Source: Thermoplasmata archaeon
GTDB lineage: Archaea; Thermoplasmatota; Thermoplasmata; Lutacidiplasmatales; SKW197
DNA length: 64,000 nucleotides
Direction of reading: 5' to 3'
NCBI GenBank assembly: GCA_038874435.1
Contig: JAVZCK010000005.1
Location: 1 to 64,000, forward strand
The stretch's first letter is position 1. Every line of letters begins with the position of its first letter. Made by a program: the position numbers and the translations under genes. Below the pieces are notes generated by a model that was given only the letters and a program-made list of their open reading frames with translations, ran no database searches and was not told where the DNA came from. Below, piece by piece: positions 35,935 to 44,717 of this stretch.

Positions 35935-36505
35935 TTAAATCTGCCTCCACAATTTTTCCCACAATGTTTAATTTTTCCGTCACCTGAGGCATGTCTTCAT
36001 CAGCACAGGCAACATCTAATATAACTGGGATCCCCTGAAGGGCTCGCCCGAAATTTTTATCTTTGCAGTTTCTCAAAATTATTTCACACCCGGTTTTTCT
36101 CAAAAAAGTGTACATTTTCTCAACTGCTTCCAGCCCTTGCTCATATAGAAGCAATGCAACACTTGTAGTTTCTTCTCCTATCCTCTGAAGGGCATGGGGA
36201 GTTACTTTCCCAATCTCTAACACGACTTTCTCCACACCTGCCATCAGAAGGTCAGATACATCTTCCACACTCTTTGAATTCGCCTCTACCCAGATAGGAA
36301 TTAAATCTGAAATTTCGGACAGGATATCAAGGTGGGGCGTGCCCTCTGTAAATCCATTTAAATCTATAACGTATACCACTGTCTCTTCTTCACTGACCCG
36401 CTCAAAAAAATCCAAAATTTCGTTTGTGTCCACTCTTATCTCTCCAGATGCATCAACCACTCTGTAGTTTGCAATTCTGAGTTTGGGAATTACATTCTCA
36501 ACCAT
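35924..36505 (-). CDS. HisA-like TIM-barrel protein (COG1411 type)
   Basis: 193 residues. The strand and loop pattern VYVIDLNGFTEGTPHLDIL, PIWVEANSKSVEDV and GVEKVVLEIGKV resembles the HisA (ProFAR isomerase) half barrel, and the sequence is shorter than true HisA (about 240). Archaeal COG1411 proteins of this kind have no established role in histidine synthesis and may belong to methanopterin or a related pathway. It starts 34 nt after the tRNA-Gly gene ends on the same strand. Confidence 0.6.
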   Translation of the reverse strand: MVENVIPKLRIANYRVVDASGEIRVDTNEILDFFERVSEEETVVYVIDLNGFTEGTPHLDILSEISDLIPIWVEANSKSVEDVSDLLMAGVEKVVLEIGKVTPHALQRIGEETTSVALLLYEQGLEAVEKMYTFLRKTGCEIILRNCKDKNFGRALQGIPVILDVACADEDMPQVTEKLNIVGKIVEADLNDI

Positions 36506-36538
36506 CAGTTCTGGAAAACAGAGGTAAAAAATAAATTA

Positions 36539-36642
36539 TGCGGTTGCCGGGATTCGAACCCGGGCTAGAGGCTTTACCCGAACCTTTCTTTCTAAGAAAG
36601 GTTCCTGGGAAGCCTCAGTCCTAACCACTAGACTACAACCGC
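36539..36642 (-). tRNA. tRNA-Gly(CCC) with a 32-nt intron
   Basis: On the minus strand the acceptor stem is GCGGTTG/CAACCGC with discriminator A at 36539. The D arm is GTCTAGTGGTTAGGAC, the anticodon stem GAGGC/GCCTC and the T arm CCGGGTTCGAATCCCGG. The loop reads TTCCCA, giving anticodon CCC, then a 32-nt insertion before the last loop base, exactly the archaeal 37/38 site. The intron folds as an 11-bp perfect hairpin (GAACCTTTCTT and its complement around AGA). The mature tRNA has 72 nt and CCA is not encoded. The gene lies 2 nt from the stop of the upstream protein gene. Confidence 0.93.
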
Positions 36643-36644
36643 AC

Positions 36645-37838
36645 CTATTTTTTCACAGGTTTCTTAAGGGCTGCCCTGCGCTTTTTGAATTGCTCAATGA
36701 TGATTTTCTTCGAGAGTTCCTCAAATTGTTCTGGCTTCTCTTCAAGGATTTTTTCTATTTCCGTGACATCGTAGCCCTCTGTTTTCCAGTCCTCAATTCG
36801 CTTTTTGTATTCTCTATATTTTTCCTCGCTTATTCTGGGCTTCTTTGTCTCTCCTTCCTTTATTTCTTCTTCTTTTTTAATTTTTTCCTCTTCAATCAAG
36901 CCGCCCAAAACATCCTCGAGCGATTTCTTTTTCGCTTCCTCTTCCTTAACTGTATCAATATCTTCTATATCAAACGTGATTTTCTTCTCCTCTTTCTTCT
37001 CCCCTTCCACCTCTGGGATTTCCACCTTCTTCTTTTCCGTCGGCCCTTCAACTTCCTCAAGTTCATCCAATGTTAACTTTATCTTTGGCTCTTCTACCTT
37101 CTTCTCCTTTACTTCCTTTTCCTCTGTTGTTTGCTCCGCTTCTGGTGGCGTCTTTTCAACCTTCTCCTGGGGCTGCGCAGAAGGTTTTTCAACGGGTTTC
37201 TCGTCGGGCTTTCTCTCTTCTTTTTCCTCTAAATCCTCTTCAACCTCAAGCTCTTGAATTACTTCATTCACAAATTTGCCCAGACCATCCGTAATTTTTT
37301 CATACTCAAGTCGGATAATTTCATCTTCAACTGAAGCATCACACACCGGGCAGCGGTCCAATGAAACCTCAATCCTCGTTTTGCAGAATGGACAAGAGAT
37401 TGTTTTTCCTCCAGTTTTTTTCATAAGGATGTATTCCTCAAATACCAATGCAGTCCTTTCCGCACCTTTCACCTGCTGGTTTGAAAGCATAGAATATATC
37501 AACTCAGAAAGTGATTTGATACCTGAAACATCATAAAGCTTCTCCGCAACCTCTTTCGTAATACCAGGCACCATTTGAAAATCTCGGATGACCTCATCTC
37601 TTGTTTTTGGCTTTTCTTCCTTTCTGTATTTTTCTGGTAAGCTCCTAATGAGCTTTCGCACATTTTTCTTCTCCTTTGTTTCTGTTACTTCCACACTTAA
37701 TTCCATATTTCCACCTAATGGTTTTTTATCCGGGAAGATTGTCTTGCATTTTTCGCATGTTTTCACTGATATGTGATTTGGATGGCCACATACTGGACAT
37801 TCGAAGGTCTCGTTGAGCAGGTCAAATTTAAGAGGCAT
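36645..37838 (-). CDS. Zinc-ribbon and helix-hairpin-helix protein with a long charged tail
   Basis: 397 residues. An N-terminal zinc ribbon (Cys14, 17, 28, 31) is followed by a helix-hairpin-helix-like stretch FQMVPGITKEVAEKLYD (about 88-115) and a second zinc ribbon (SCPFC and RCPVC, about 149-170). Residues 190-330 are almost entirely Glu, Lys, Pro and Val, probably disordered or coiled coil, and the last 60 residues are basic and helical. The design suggests a DNA- or RNA-binding adaptor. I recognise no named family. It is followed after 2 nt by the tRNA-Gly gene. Confidence 0.65.
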   Translation of the reverse strand: MPLKFDLLNETFECPVCGHPNHISVKTCEKCKTIFPDKKPLGGNMELSVEVTETKEKKNVRKLIRSLPEKYRKEEKPKTRDEVIRDFQMVPGITKEVAEKLYDVSGIKSLSELIYSMLSNQQVKGAERTALVFEEYILMKKTGGKTISCPFCKTRIEVSLDRCPVCDASVEDEIIRLEYEKITDGLGKFVNEVIQELEVEEDLEEKEERKPDEKPVEKPSAQPQEKVEKTPPEAEQTTEEKEVKEKKVEEPKIKLTLDELEEVEGPTEKKKVEIPEVEGEKKEEKKITFDIEDIDTVKEEEAKKKSLEDVLGGLIEEEKIKKEEEIKEGETKKPRISEEKYREYKKRIEDWKTEGYDVTEIEKILEEKPEQFEELSKKIIIEQFKKRRAALKKPVKK

Positions 37839-37873
37839 TTATCTCCTTATTGCTACCCCGTATTTTAACCTTT

Positions 37874-39841
37874 TCAAAATCTCTCTATCCTGCTATTATT
37901 TCCCTGCCCAGAAAAAAATTTTTCCGCAACCTCTTCTATGTTTTTCACCGTGGTAGCCCTGAAGTCCTCGGGCATATACTTCTGGTATCTAGGACTGCTA
38001 AATCTAGTATCAAGCAAAAAAATTATTGCCCTATCTTTCTCGCTTCTTATACACCTTCCAGCTGCCTGGAGCACTTTGTTGAATGCAGGGCAGAGCCGTG
38101 CATAAGCATACCCCTTCTCCTCTCCATACTTTTCTTTAAGGAATTGTTCGAGAAACAGTGTTTCCAGTGAGGGTGGCGGAATAGGAATCCCTGCAATTAC
38201 CACAGCAGAAAGCAAGTTATCTCTGAAATCAATGCCTTCTGAAAGAGAACCACCCAGCACTGCATGAAGTACCGCTCCATGCTGTCGATGCTCTTCAAGT
38301 TTCTTCAACATACTAATTTTCTCTGCCTTTGACATCTCAGCATTTTCGTAAATCTGAGGCTTTGAGCACTTGCTCTCTACATATCTAGCAATCACGGCCA
38401 TCATCTGGTAGGAAGTGTAAAAAACAGCGATGTTACCAGGTACGCTGTTAGCAATTCTCGCAATTGCAGAGGCATAGCTTCTATACATTTCTTCGCTCCT
38501 CACATCATACCTTGATGTCAGGTTCGGCAGAGAAACCAATAAACGATTTTCCGGTGGAAAGGGAGATGAGAAATATCGAAGCACACTTCTCTCTTCTGGG
38601 ACCCCTAGTAATTCCCTGTACATTTCTAACGGGTAAAGCGTTGCAGACATCACAATTCCTGCTGGAGAATGTTCAAACACTCTTGCACCAATTTTGCTCG
38701 TATCCAACATCTCGCACACAAATTCATCAGGACCTGCAAACCTAAGCAATGACTTTTCCTCCATGCTCCATCGCCTAATAAAATCCACAATGTTTTCTAA
38801 ATAGGGCTCAACCACTCCCTGCTTTTCCAGAAATGCATTAAGAAGTTCGATTTTTTCTAAAAATTCGGAAAACGATAATCTAGCAAGTCTCGTTTTACAT
38901 GCGATTTCAAAAACCTCTTCAAAAAACTCCCGTTCCAGCTTCGTCTCCGCATCAAACTTTTTATCAGAAAGTATTCCATGAATTTCTCTGAGCAACCCTG
39001 CAATCGCTGGCTCTATCTTCGCCACTTCTTTTGCTCCTTCACTAAAATCCTCTACTTTGAGAAATTTTGTGTAGTTAGCACGAATTCTTTCTGGCAGATT
39101 GTGAGCTTCGTCAATTACAACCACTATGTTCTCTGTACTAATGGCAAGTTTCTGGAGAACAATCTCGCTTATCTCTGAAAAAAGATAGTTATAATCGCAC
39201 ACAATCACTGTTGCCTCCTTTGCAACTTCAGTCGCACACAGATAAGGACAGGATTTCCTTGAAATTCCCTGCTTGATTATCTCATCCACATCCATGGGAA
39301 ATTCCTTTGCCTTTCTAACAATCTCAGTGGAGGCTCTGGCAAACTTGCAGGAGTGTGTCCGTAAACTTGCGCTGCAGATTTCCTCAAAAAACCTTGAATT
39401 TTTTATGTTCTCAGCGATGCACATGCTCTTCTTTCCTATCATGTCCGCAACCACTATTTTCGGCTCCTTCTTTCGCATTCTCGCCAGTGTTTCTATTGCA
39501 ATTTTATGCTGGGACTGTCGGGAAGTCATGAAGAAGACAATACAGCCATGTTCCATAGCATACTCTACAGCCGCAGTAAGTGCGACTGCCGTCTTTCCCA
39601 TCCCAGTGGGAGCATTCGCCATCAAAAACTTACCTGCATCTACAATTTCCCTTGCTTCTTTTAAAAAATCCTTTTGGACTGGGCGTAAACTTTCGAACGG
39701 AAAAAGGTTTCTAGGACTCTTCTCGACACTTTCTTCTACTGGAACATCCTTTACAGTATCACATTTCTGGCATACAAATTCAATTTTTCCTTTCCGTCTC
39801 ATGGGCTTTAGCAAACTGTGGCACTTCTCACAAAACATCAT
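37874..39841 (-). CDS. Rad3/XPD-like (DinG-type) DNA helicase with Fe-S domain
   Basis: 655 residues. It starts with a zinc ribbon (CEKC and CQKC within the first 28 residues) that standard XPD lacks. The helicase core has NAPTGMGKTAVAL (Walker A) and VVIDEAHNLPE (DEAH). Between them, cysteines in SMCIAEN, EICSAS, HSCKFA and KSCPYLC are candidates for the [4Fe-4S] cluster. The C-terminal half holds GGSLSEGIDF and QAAGRCIRS. It should unwind DNA 5' to 3'. The double ATG (39841 and 39838) overlaps the infB stop, so the two genes are coupled. Confidence 0.87.
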   Translation of the reverse strand: MMFCEKCHSLLKPMRRKGKIEFVCQKCDTVKDVPVEESVEKSPRNLFPFESLRPVQKDFLKEAREIVDAGKFLMANAPTGMGKTAVALTAAVEYAMEHGCIVFFMTSRQSQHKIAIETLARMRKKEPKIVVADMIGKKSMCIAENIKNSRFFEEICSASLRTHSCKFARASTEIVRKAKEFPMDVDEIIKQGISRKSCPYLCATEVAKEATVIVCDYNYLFSEISEIVLQKLAISTENIVVVIDEAHNLPERIRANYTKFLKVEDFSEGAKEVAKIEPAIAGLLREIHGILSDKKFDAETKLEREFFEEVFEIACKTRLARLSFSEFLEKIELLNAFLEKQGVVEPYLENIVDFIRRWSMEEKSLLRFAGPDEFVCEMLDTSKIGARVFEHSPAGIVMSATLYPLEMYRELLGVPEERSVLRYFSSPFPPENRLLVSLPNLTSRYDVRSEEMYRSYASAIARIANSVPGNIAVFYTSYQMMAVIARYVESKCSKPQIYENAEMSKAEKISMLKKLEEHRQHGAVLHAVLGGSLSEGIDFRDNLLSAVVIAGIPIPPPSLETLFLEQFLKEKYGEEKGYAYARLCPAFNKVLQAAGRCIRSEKDRAIIFLLDTRFSSPRYQKYMPEDFRATTVKNIEEVAEKFFSGQGNNSRIERF

Positions 39842-41592
39842 AGCCCCCAGAAACTGTTCTCTTTTTTCTTTATCTCTACAATTTTGGCAAGGGCTTCTGC
39901 TTCCTCAAAACTGAGTGTAACATTCTTCAATTCCTTATATTCACTTTCTGTAATACTGGTGTAGAGAATGTCTCCCTCGTTTATCTGCCTTCCCACGGTG
40001 GGTCCTTCAATAGAAATTGCCACTTCCATTCCCATTATTGCTTCATTTATGGGCTTGTTTTCACTCTGGATACTTCTTACCCTCCCAACAACGGTGCCGT
40101 CTTCACGCATCAAAGGCATGTTTTGCCGCAATTTTCCTGCGAGGATACGTACACCTACAATCGCGGGCTTGCTCACTCTGAATACGCAGCCAGGCAAAAT
40201 CTTTATTTTTGCAGGATATGTAATACTCTTCCTTTTCTCCTCCTCAATCCTCTGTTTCTCTTCCTCTCTCCACTTCTCATAGTCCTCAATCAGTTTATAA
40301 ACAATGTTTCCATCTATTATTTTCACACCCTGCTTCAGTGCTTCTGCAATAGCATCCTCTTGTGTTCTCACATTAAATGCAAGAATTGCTTTGTAAAAGG
40401 GGTTTTTATTTGTTCCTGCCTCAACCACATCATGTTTTGATACACTGCCGATTTCAGCATGCTTTATTGGAATGTTTGCCACCTTACACTCAAAACCCAG
40501 TGCTTCTATTGAACCCACCGCATCTGCCTTCACTATTATACCTTCTTCTGCAACCTCAATTGTTGGTTTCAGGCTCTCCAAGAGCTCTTTTTTGTATTGT
40601 TCAAAGTTCTCTGGCTTATCTAACACTCTGATTATAGTACCCGCAATGGCTTCATCAAGGTTCTGAGCCCCAATTCGCACACCCGCTGCCGCCGATACCA
40701 TTTTTTCCTGCCGGAAACGGTCCTCTGGGTCTCTGATTTCATCGAGCGGTTTTGGCCTAAAAATTGCTTTGACCTTTGTGGAAATCACGCCATCGCTCTT
40801 GCAAACCAGAATTGTGTCCCCCACTTTCAGAATTCCCTTGTAGATTATCACATCAATGACTGTACCAAGCCCTTTCGCCTCCTTCACTTCAAGCACTGTA
40901 CCTTCGCACCCGTCATCTGGCTTTATCTCAAGCTGGTTTTCAAGGAATCGCTGGGCAAGACCAACAAGTACCGTGAGCAAATCAGGGATACCTTCTCCTG
41001 TTTTCGCACTTACTGGAACTATCGCAATGTTTTTTGTGAAATCTGTGATTCTATCATACCTATCTGCAGATAGCCCAATGTCACTCAATCTGCCAGCAAT
41101 CTCATAAATTCTGGCATCAAGTTCCTGAATTGCATAGTCGCTCTGTTCTCTTACTGAGTGAATAAAGCATGCCTCTGCACTTCGCCAGCCTGAGATGAGG
41201 TCTATCTTGTTGGCACAGACAACAAATGGTGTCCTGTATTTTTTGAGGATGTTTACAGACTCTGAGGTCTGGGGCATGAAACCCTCTCTAACATCAACGA
41301 CCAGAATTGCAAGGTCTGCAAGAGCTCCGCCTCTAGAACGCATAGTTATAAACGAATGATGCCCGGGTGTATCTATAAACAAAAGTCCTGGAACCTTCAG
41401 AGCTTTTTCGTTTACCATTCGCCCACAAATTTTAGCAATCGTATCCGTGGGAATCTCTGTTGCCCCTATGTGCTGGGTTATCAGTCCTGCCTCCCGCTCC
41501 GCTACGCTTGTTCCCCTTATTTTGTCAAGAAGTGTGGTTTTACCATGGTCCACATGACCCAACACGCTAACGATTGGTTGTCTTATTGGCAT
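39838..41592 (-). CDS. infB: Translation initiation factor aIF5B (IF2-like GTPase)
   Basis: 584 residues from ATG 41592. The start MPIRQPIVSVLGHVDHGKTT is exactly that of archaeal aIF5B, with G1 GHVDHGKT, G3 DTPGHHSF and G4 NKID. It promotes subunit joining at translation initiation. The frame extends to a GTG at 41682, but a TATTATAT box at 41617-41624 lies 28 nt before ATG 41592, supporting a leaderless start; the 30 extra residues have no counterpart in the family. Confidence 0.92.
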   Translation of the reverse strand: MPIRQPIVSVLGHVDHGKTTLLDKIRGTSVAEREAGLITQHIGATEIPTDTIAKICGRMVNEKALKVPGLLFIDTPGHHSFITMRSRGGALADLAILVVDVREGFMPQTSESVNILKKYRTPFVVCANKIDLISGWRSAEACFIHSVREQSDYAIQELDARIYEIAGRLSDIGLSADRYDRITDFTKNIAIVPVSAKTGEGIPDLLTVLVGLAQRFLENQLEIKPDDGCEGTVLEVKEAKGLGTVIDVIIYKGILKVGDTILVCKSDGVISTKVKAIFRPKPLDEIRDPEDRFRQEKMVSAAAGVRIGAQNLDEAIAGTIIRVLDKPENFEQYKKELLESLKPTIEVAEEGIIVKADAVGSIEALGFECKVANIPIKHAEIGSVSKHDVVEAGTNKNPFYKAILAFNVRTQEDAIAEALKQGVKIIDGNIVYKLIEDYEKWREEEKQRIEEEKRKSITYPAKIKILPGCVFRVSKPAIVGVRILAGKLRQNMPLMREDGTVVGRVRSIQSENKPINEAIMGMEVAISIEGPTVGRQINEGDILYTSITESEYKELKNVTLSFEEAEALAKIVEIKKKENSFWGL

Positions 41593-41616
41593 GGTCTTTA
41601 TTGCATAAGGCATTTG

Positions 41617-41624
41617 ATATAATA
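41617..41624 (-). promoter_or_regulatory. infB: TATA box of infB
   Basis: TATTATAT on the minus strand, centred 28 nt before ATG 41592. It lies inside the longer reading frame and supports the shorter start. Confidence 0.55.
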
Positions 41625-41659
41625 CATTTTCTGTTGGAAACTCAACCCCTAAAGGAAAC

Positions 41660-41668
41660 TTTTTAATT
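41660..41668 (+). promoter_or_regulatory. TATA-like box of the subunit D gene
   Basis: TTTTTAATT lies about 26 nt before ATG 41691, so the divergent gene is probably also leaderless. Confidence 0.4.
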
Positions 41669-41690
41669 CTGTTCGTGTTCACACTATTTG

Positions 41691-42317
41691 ATGCTACAGG
41701 ATGTTAAGCCCACCAGGTCAGAGCTCATAGAATTGAAGAAAAAGATTGAGCTTGCAAAGAAAGGACACAAACTCCTGAAAATGAAGCGAGATGGTTTAAT
41801 TTCTGAGTTTTTCAGGGTGCTGAAAGATGCAAAGAACCTACGAATGGAAATTGTGAGTGTTTACAACAATGCCAGACACCTTGAGGCAATTGCTGAGTGT
41901 GTGGATGGAAAAATTGCCGTGGAATCTGCAGCAATGGCACTGAAAAACATTCCAAGGGTTAGTATCAGGCCTATAAATATAATGGGTGTGAGTGTTCCTC
42001 ATGTATTGAGTACCAACGAGGGGAAAGTAGGTACCGTTTCTCCGCTAGGTACAGGAATTATTGGCACCAGCACAAGCATTGAAGACGCAGCCAGAGCATA
42101 TACAAATCTGCTTCGTCTGATTATAAAGGCAGCTCAGTATGAGACCGCATTGCGAAGATTGATTGATGAAATTGACAAGGTGAAGCGTAGGGTGAATGCT
42201 TTGGAGTTCAAGGTAATTCCAGAGCTTACAGAAAAGGAAGCAATTGTGAGAATGCATCTGGAAGAACTCGAGCGTGAAAACATTTTCAGATTGAAGATGA
42301 TGAAAGGGGAAAGTTAA
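41691..42317 (+). CDS. atpD: A-type ATP synthase subunit D
   Basis: 208 residues from ATG 41691. It begins VKPTRSELIELKKKIELAKKGHKLLKMKRD, the conserved N-terminal coiled coil, and ends with the second long helix (DEIDKVKRRVNALEFKVIP). Subunit D is the central rotor stalk that turns inside the A3B3 head of the archaeal ATP synthase. A TTG at 41688 would add one residue. In many archaea this gene directly follows the A and B subunits; here none of those is in the window and it faces infB instead. Confidence 0.93.
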   Translation: MLQDVKPTRSELIELKKKIELAKKGHKLLKMKRDGLISEFFRVLKDAKNLRMEIVSVYNNARHLEAIAECVDGKIAVESAAMALKNIPRVSIRPINIMGVSVPHVLSTNEGKVGTVSPLGTGIIGTSTSIEDAARAYTNLLRLIIKAAQYETALRRLIDEIDKVKRRVNALEFKVIPELTEKEAIVRMHLEELERENIFRLKMMKGES

Positions 42318-42423
42318 ATATTTCCAAGATATACCAATACACACGAAAATCGTTGCTGCATATCCTGGAAGACGCACCTTCGCAAAACATACTCACAGAG
42401 GAGTTGTTTTTATCGCAAACAGT

Positions 42424-43146
42424 TTGCTCTTTCTGGTCGGAACCCAGTTTATCTCTGTGATTCTCCTTTTGATAGGCATTCTATCAGTACTCTCTAATCC
42501 AGACATTTCAATTGTGCTTACCACCATTCTAAATGTAATGTCCTCCAAAAACCCATTTATTTTTGTGCCCGCGGTGCTCCTTTCTCTCTTCAGTTTTCTG
42601 AGTTATCTCTTCTTTTTCATTGGCTGGTTCTTCCTCGTTTATGGAGAAAATGAGATTCCATCCGGTTTCCCAGAGAGTGTGAGCAAGGGTTCGATTTTTG
42701 CCTTTTTCTATCTAATTGTTTACCTTGTTAGGGTCTCAGTATCTCTGTTCGCTCTTGTAGGATTCGGGACGCTGATGTACATCCAGGAAATTTTTGTTGG
42801 ATCTGGGTTATTATTTAACATCATTGATGCAATTCTTCTCTCTACGGCTCTTCTCTACTTTGCCAGAGCTAACGCATATCCCACAACTGCCTACCATATC
42901 CGAAATACTGGATTCATGTATGTAGGAGGCGCCGCTTGTGCTGCAATTGGCTATACTACCCTTATTTGTGGGATAATTTTCTCAGCAGTTATTGGCCTGC
43001 TGGTTGTTGCCGGGCTTGTGCTGATTTATCTGGGTTTTGGGGTGATGATTGCCTCTCTCATAAAACTCCATGAACTTTACTTTGTGATCGTGAAAAGAAT
43101 AGAGGAAGAGGACTACATTCACAAGTCCACTCCTCAGCTCTCATAA
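42424..43146 (+). CDS. Membrane protein with about six helices
   Basis: 240 residues from the TTG at 42424, hydrophobic throughout except for a charged tail (KRIEEEDYIHKSTPQLS). The frame stays open upstream into the end of the subunit D gene, and the upstream codons read YPGRRTFAKHTHRGVVF, so the true protein may start earlier, between 42319 and 42424, at a non-ATG codon. No ATG exists there. I recognise no family. It is convergent with the winged-helix ATPase gene and could follow subunit D in the same transcript. Confidence 0.6.
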   Translation: MLFLVGTQFISVILLLIGILSVLSNPDISIVLTTILNVMSSKNPFIFVPAVLLSLFSFLSYLFFFIGWFFLVYGENEIPSGFPESVSKGSIFAFFYLIVYLVRVSVSLFALVGFGTLMYIQEIFVGSGLLFNIIDAILLSTALLYFARANAYPTTAYHIRNTGFMYVGGAACAAIGYTTLICGIIFSAVIGLLVVAGLVLIYLGFGVMIASLIKLHELYFVIVKRIEEEDYIHKSTPQLS

Positions 43147-43171
43147 TAGCCTTTTCTTTATGCCTACAGCC

Positions 43172-44425
43172 CTATTCTTTTGTTTCTTTCAAAAACATTA
43201 AAAGACGAAGTTCTTCTGGCGTAAGACGTGTGTTCTCGAGTAATACTCTGTCGTTGTTTTCTGCCATCGCCTTAAGAATCCCAGGCATCCCTTTAGTTAG
43301 CATCATTATCTTCTTCAGGTTCTCCTCTGGTATTTTTTCATTTTTCAGAATTTTTTTAGCATCTGCCTCCTCAAGCCCTTGTAACCTAATCTCAACTCCA
43401 TATCCCTCCTCTATGTCTTTCGCACTGTAGCACCACATATAGGCAGGAGTGTCAGAACGCATTGTGAGAACAAGCTTTATTCTAGACCCACTTTTGATTC
43501 CTCTGATCATACCAGAGAGAATGTCCACAATCTCATCGTTTGCATGCTGGTAATCGTCTATCACAACCACGCTTCTAGAATGCTCGAGCTCAATTGAAAA
43601 AACTCTGAGAAATTCTTCGAGGTCCACTTCCTTGCTTTCTCTCAGCATATCCTCCAGCGTTTTCTTTCCCATCTCCGCTAGGAATTTAGCGAGACCGCTC
43701 AGCAGATGCCAACCAGTATCGTTCTTCCGTAGGGTGTACCATAAAATGTTGGAATTTTTCTTGACGCGTTCCAGCCCCCGATAGGCAAGTAAACTTTTTC
43801 CTGCTCCCCAGGGCCCTGTAATTGAAATAAATCTTGGCTTGCTGGAATTCAGCACAGATTCTATTATCGCAAGTTCCTCCTCTCTATTGTAGAATTCTCT
43901 AACATCTGGTACAGAATACCAGAGCTCCACATACCTCTTTAACTTTGGCTCTGGCTGTTCACTGATTTTACTCGCGTCTACAATTTCTACTGAAGAAATG
44001 GATTTTATGGCAGAGAAGAAGTTCCTAGCATCCTTCAATATCTCCTCAATTGTTTTCTCCACCACTTCGTCCCCTTCTAGCGCCGGCACTTTAATTGAGA
44101 AAATCTCTTTCTTAAGTGCATTGGCTCTCGTTACTCCATCAGAGGTTAAGAAATACACTCTCACCTTCCTTGGTATTCCCTCTACTCTCCCAAATTTTTC
44201 CTCCACAAGACCATCACCGATGAGCTTCTTCACAGTTCTGGGGACATGGGCTGGGAGAATGTCGATTCCCTCTGCAATTCCTTTCTGGGTTACGCCAAAG
44301 GGAAAGGTATGTCGCTCCCGAAACCTCTCGTATTCCAATAGATAAAGTAACACACGCTCAGAATAGGTTAGCTTGATATGGTGTTCAAACGCAGCCATCA
44401 AAGGATACATCTGAATACACATCAT
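43172..44425 (-). CDS. Winged-helix protein with a STAND-type ATPase domain
   Basis: 417 residues. Residues 15-100 form a winged-helix DNA-binding domain (GVTQKGIAEGIDILPAHVPRTVKKL is the HTH). The ATPase domain starts at about 180 with Walker A GPWGAGKS and has Walker B VVVIDDYQ. A helical C-terminus follows but no TPR. The combination suggests a transcription regulator whose DNA binding is controlled by a nucleotide-driven switch. ATGATG at 44425 has a TATA box 29-31 nt upstream and probably no leader. It faces the smc operon promoter, and might act on it, though no evidence beyond position exists. Confidence 0.78.
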   Translation of the reverse strand: MMCIQMYPLMAAFEHHIKLTYSERVLLYLLEYERFRERHTFPFGVTQKGIAEGIDILPAHVPRTVKKLIGDGLVEEKFGRVEGIPRKVRVYFLTSDGVTRANALKKEIFSIKVPALEGDEVVEKTIEEILKDARNFFSAIKSISSVEIVDASKISEQPEPKLKRYVELWYSVPDVREFYNREEELAIIESVLNSSKPRFISITGPWGAGKSLLAYRGLERVKKNSNILWYTLRKNDTGWHLLSGLAKFLAEMGKKTLEDMLRESKEVDLEEFLRVFSIELEHSRSVVVIDDYQHANDEIVDILSGMIRGIKSGSRIKLVLTMRSDTPAYMWCYSAKDIEEGYGVEIRLQGLEEADAKKILKNEKIPEENLKKIMMLTKGMPGILKAMAENNDRVLLENTRLTPEELRLLMFLKETKE

Positions 44426-44452
44426 AAAGGTTTCGCAGATTTCTGCAGAAAA

Positions 44453-44460
44453 TTATATAG
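44453..44460 (-). promoter_or_regulatory. TATA box of the winged-helix ATPase gene
   Basis: CTATATAA on the minus strand; predicted start near 44428-44430, a few bases before ATG 44425. Confidence 0.55.
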
Positions 44461-44603
44461 GGGATTGTGGTATTCTGGGTTTGTGATACATAGAAATGGT
44501 AACGAAAATAAGGAAAGATGCTAAAAACCGCAAACAGAATACATATGACTACTAATATAAAAATGTGTTTAATAAAATATGATGAATAAAAAAGCCACTC
44601 CGA

Positions 44604-44617
44604 AAAATATATATATA
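44604..44617 (+). promoter_or_regulatory. TATA box of the smc operon
   Basis: AAAATATATATATA predicts transcription from about 44637 and a leader of about 80 nt, one of the longest in the window. The leader ends with AGAAGGAGG at 44704-44712 before ATG 44718. Confidence 0.55.
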
Positions 44618-44648
44618 CGTATGCCTATTAATTAGAATTGACGGACTG

Positions 44649-44681
44649 ATGTCGGACAAAAGATGGGATGCCATCTGACAT
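44649..44681 (+). promoter_or_regulatory. Hairpin and possible 9-codon leader ORF before smc
   Basis: ATGTCGGA (44649-44656) pairs with TCTGACAT (44674-44681), eight pairs with one G-U. The same segment contains an ATG-started frame of nine codons ending in TGA at 44678, reading MSDKRWDAI. An alternative inner pairing GATGG/CCATC is possible. Whether this controls smc translation is unknown. Confidence 0.3.
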
Positions 44682-44717
44682 GAAAACAAAATAAAAAATG
44701 GCCAGAAGGAGGCAAAC

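Noticed and set aside
36805-37257. Serine/phenylalanine-rich plus-strand frame opposite the charged protein
   Set aside because: It is the antisense of a Glu/Lys-rich coding region, which always yields Ser/Phe-rich shadow frames.
44496-44555. 19-codon frame in the gap before smc
   Set aside because: No Shine-Dalgarno sequence, no good promoter spacing and no recognisable sequence; likely chance in AT-rich DNA.
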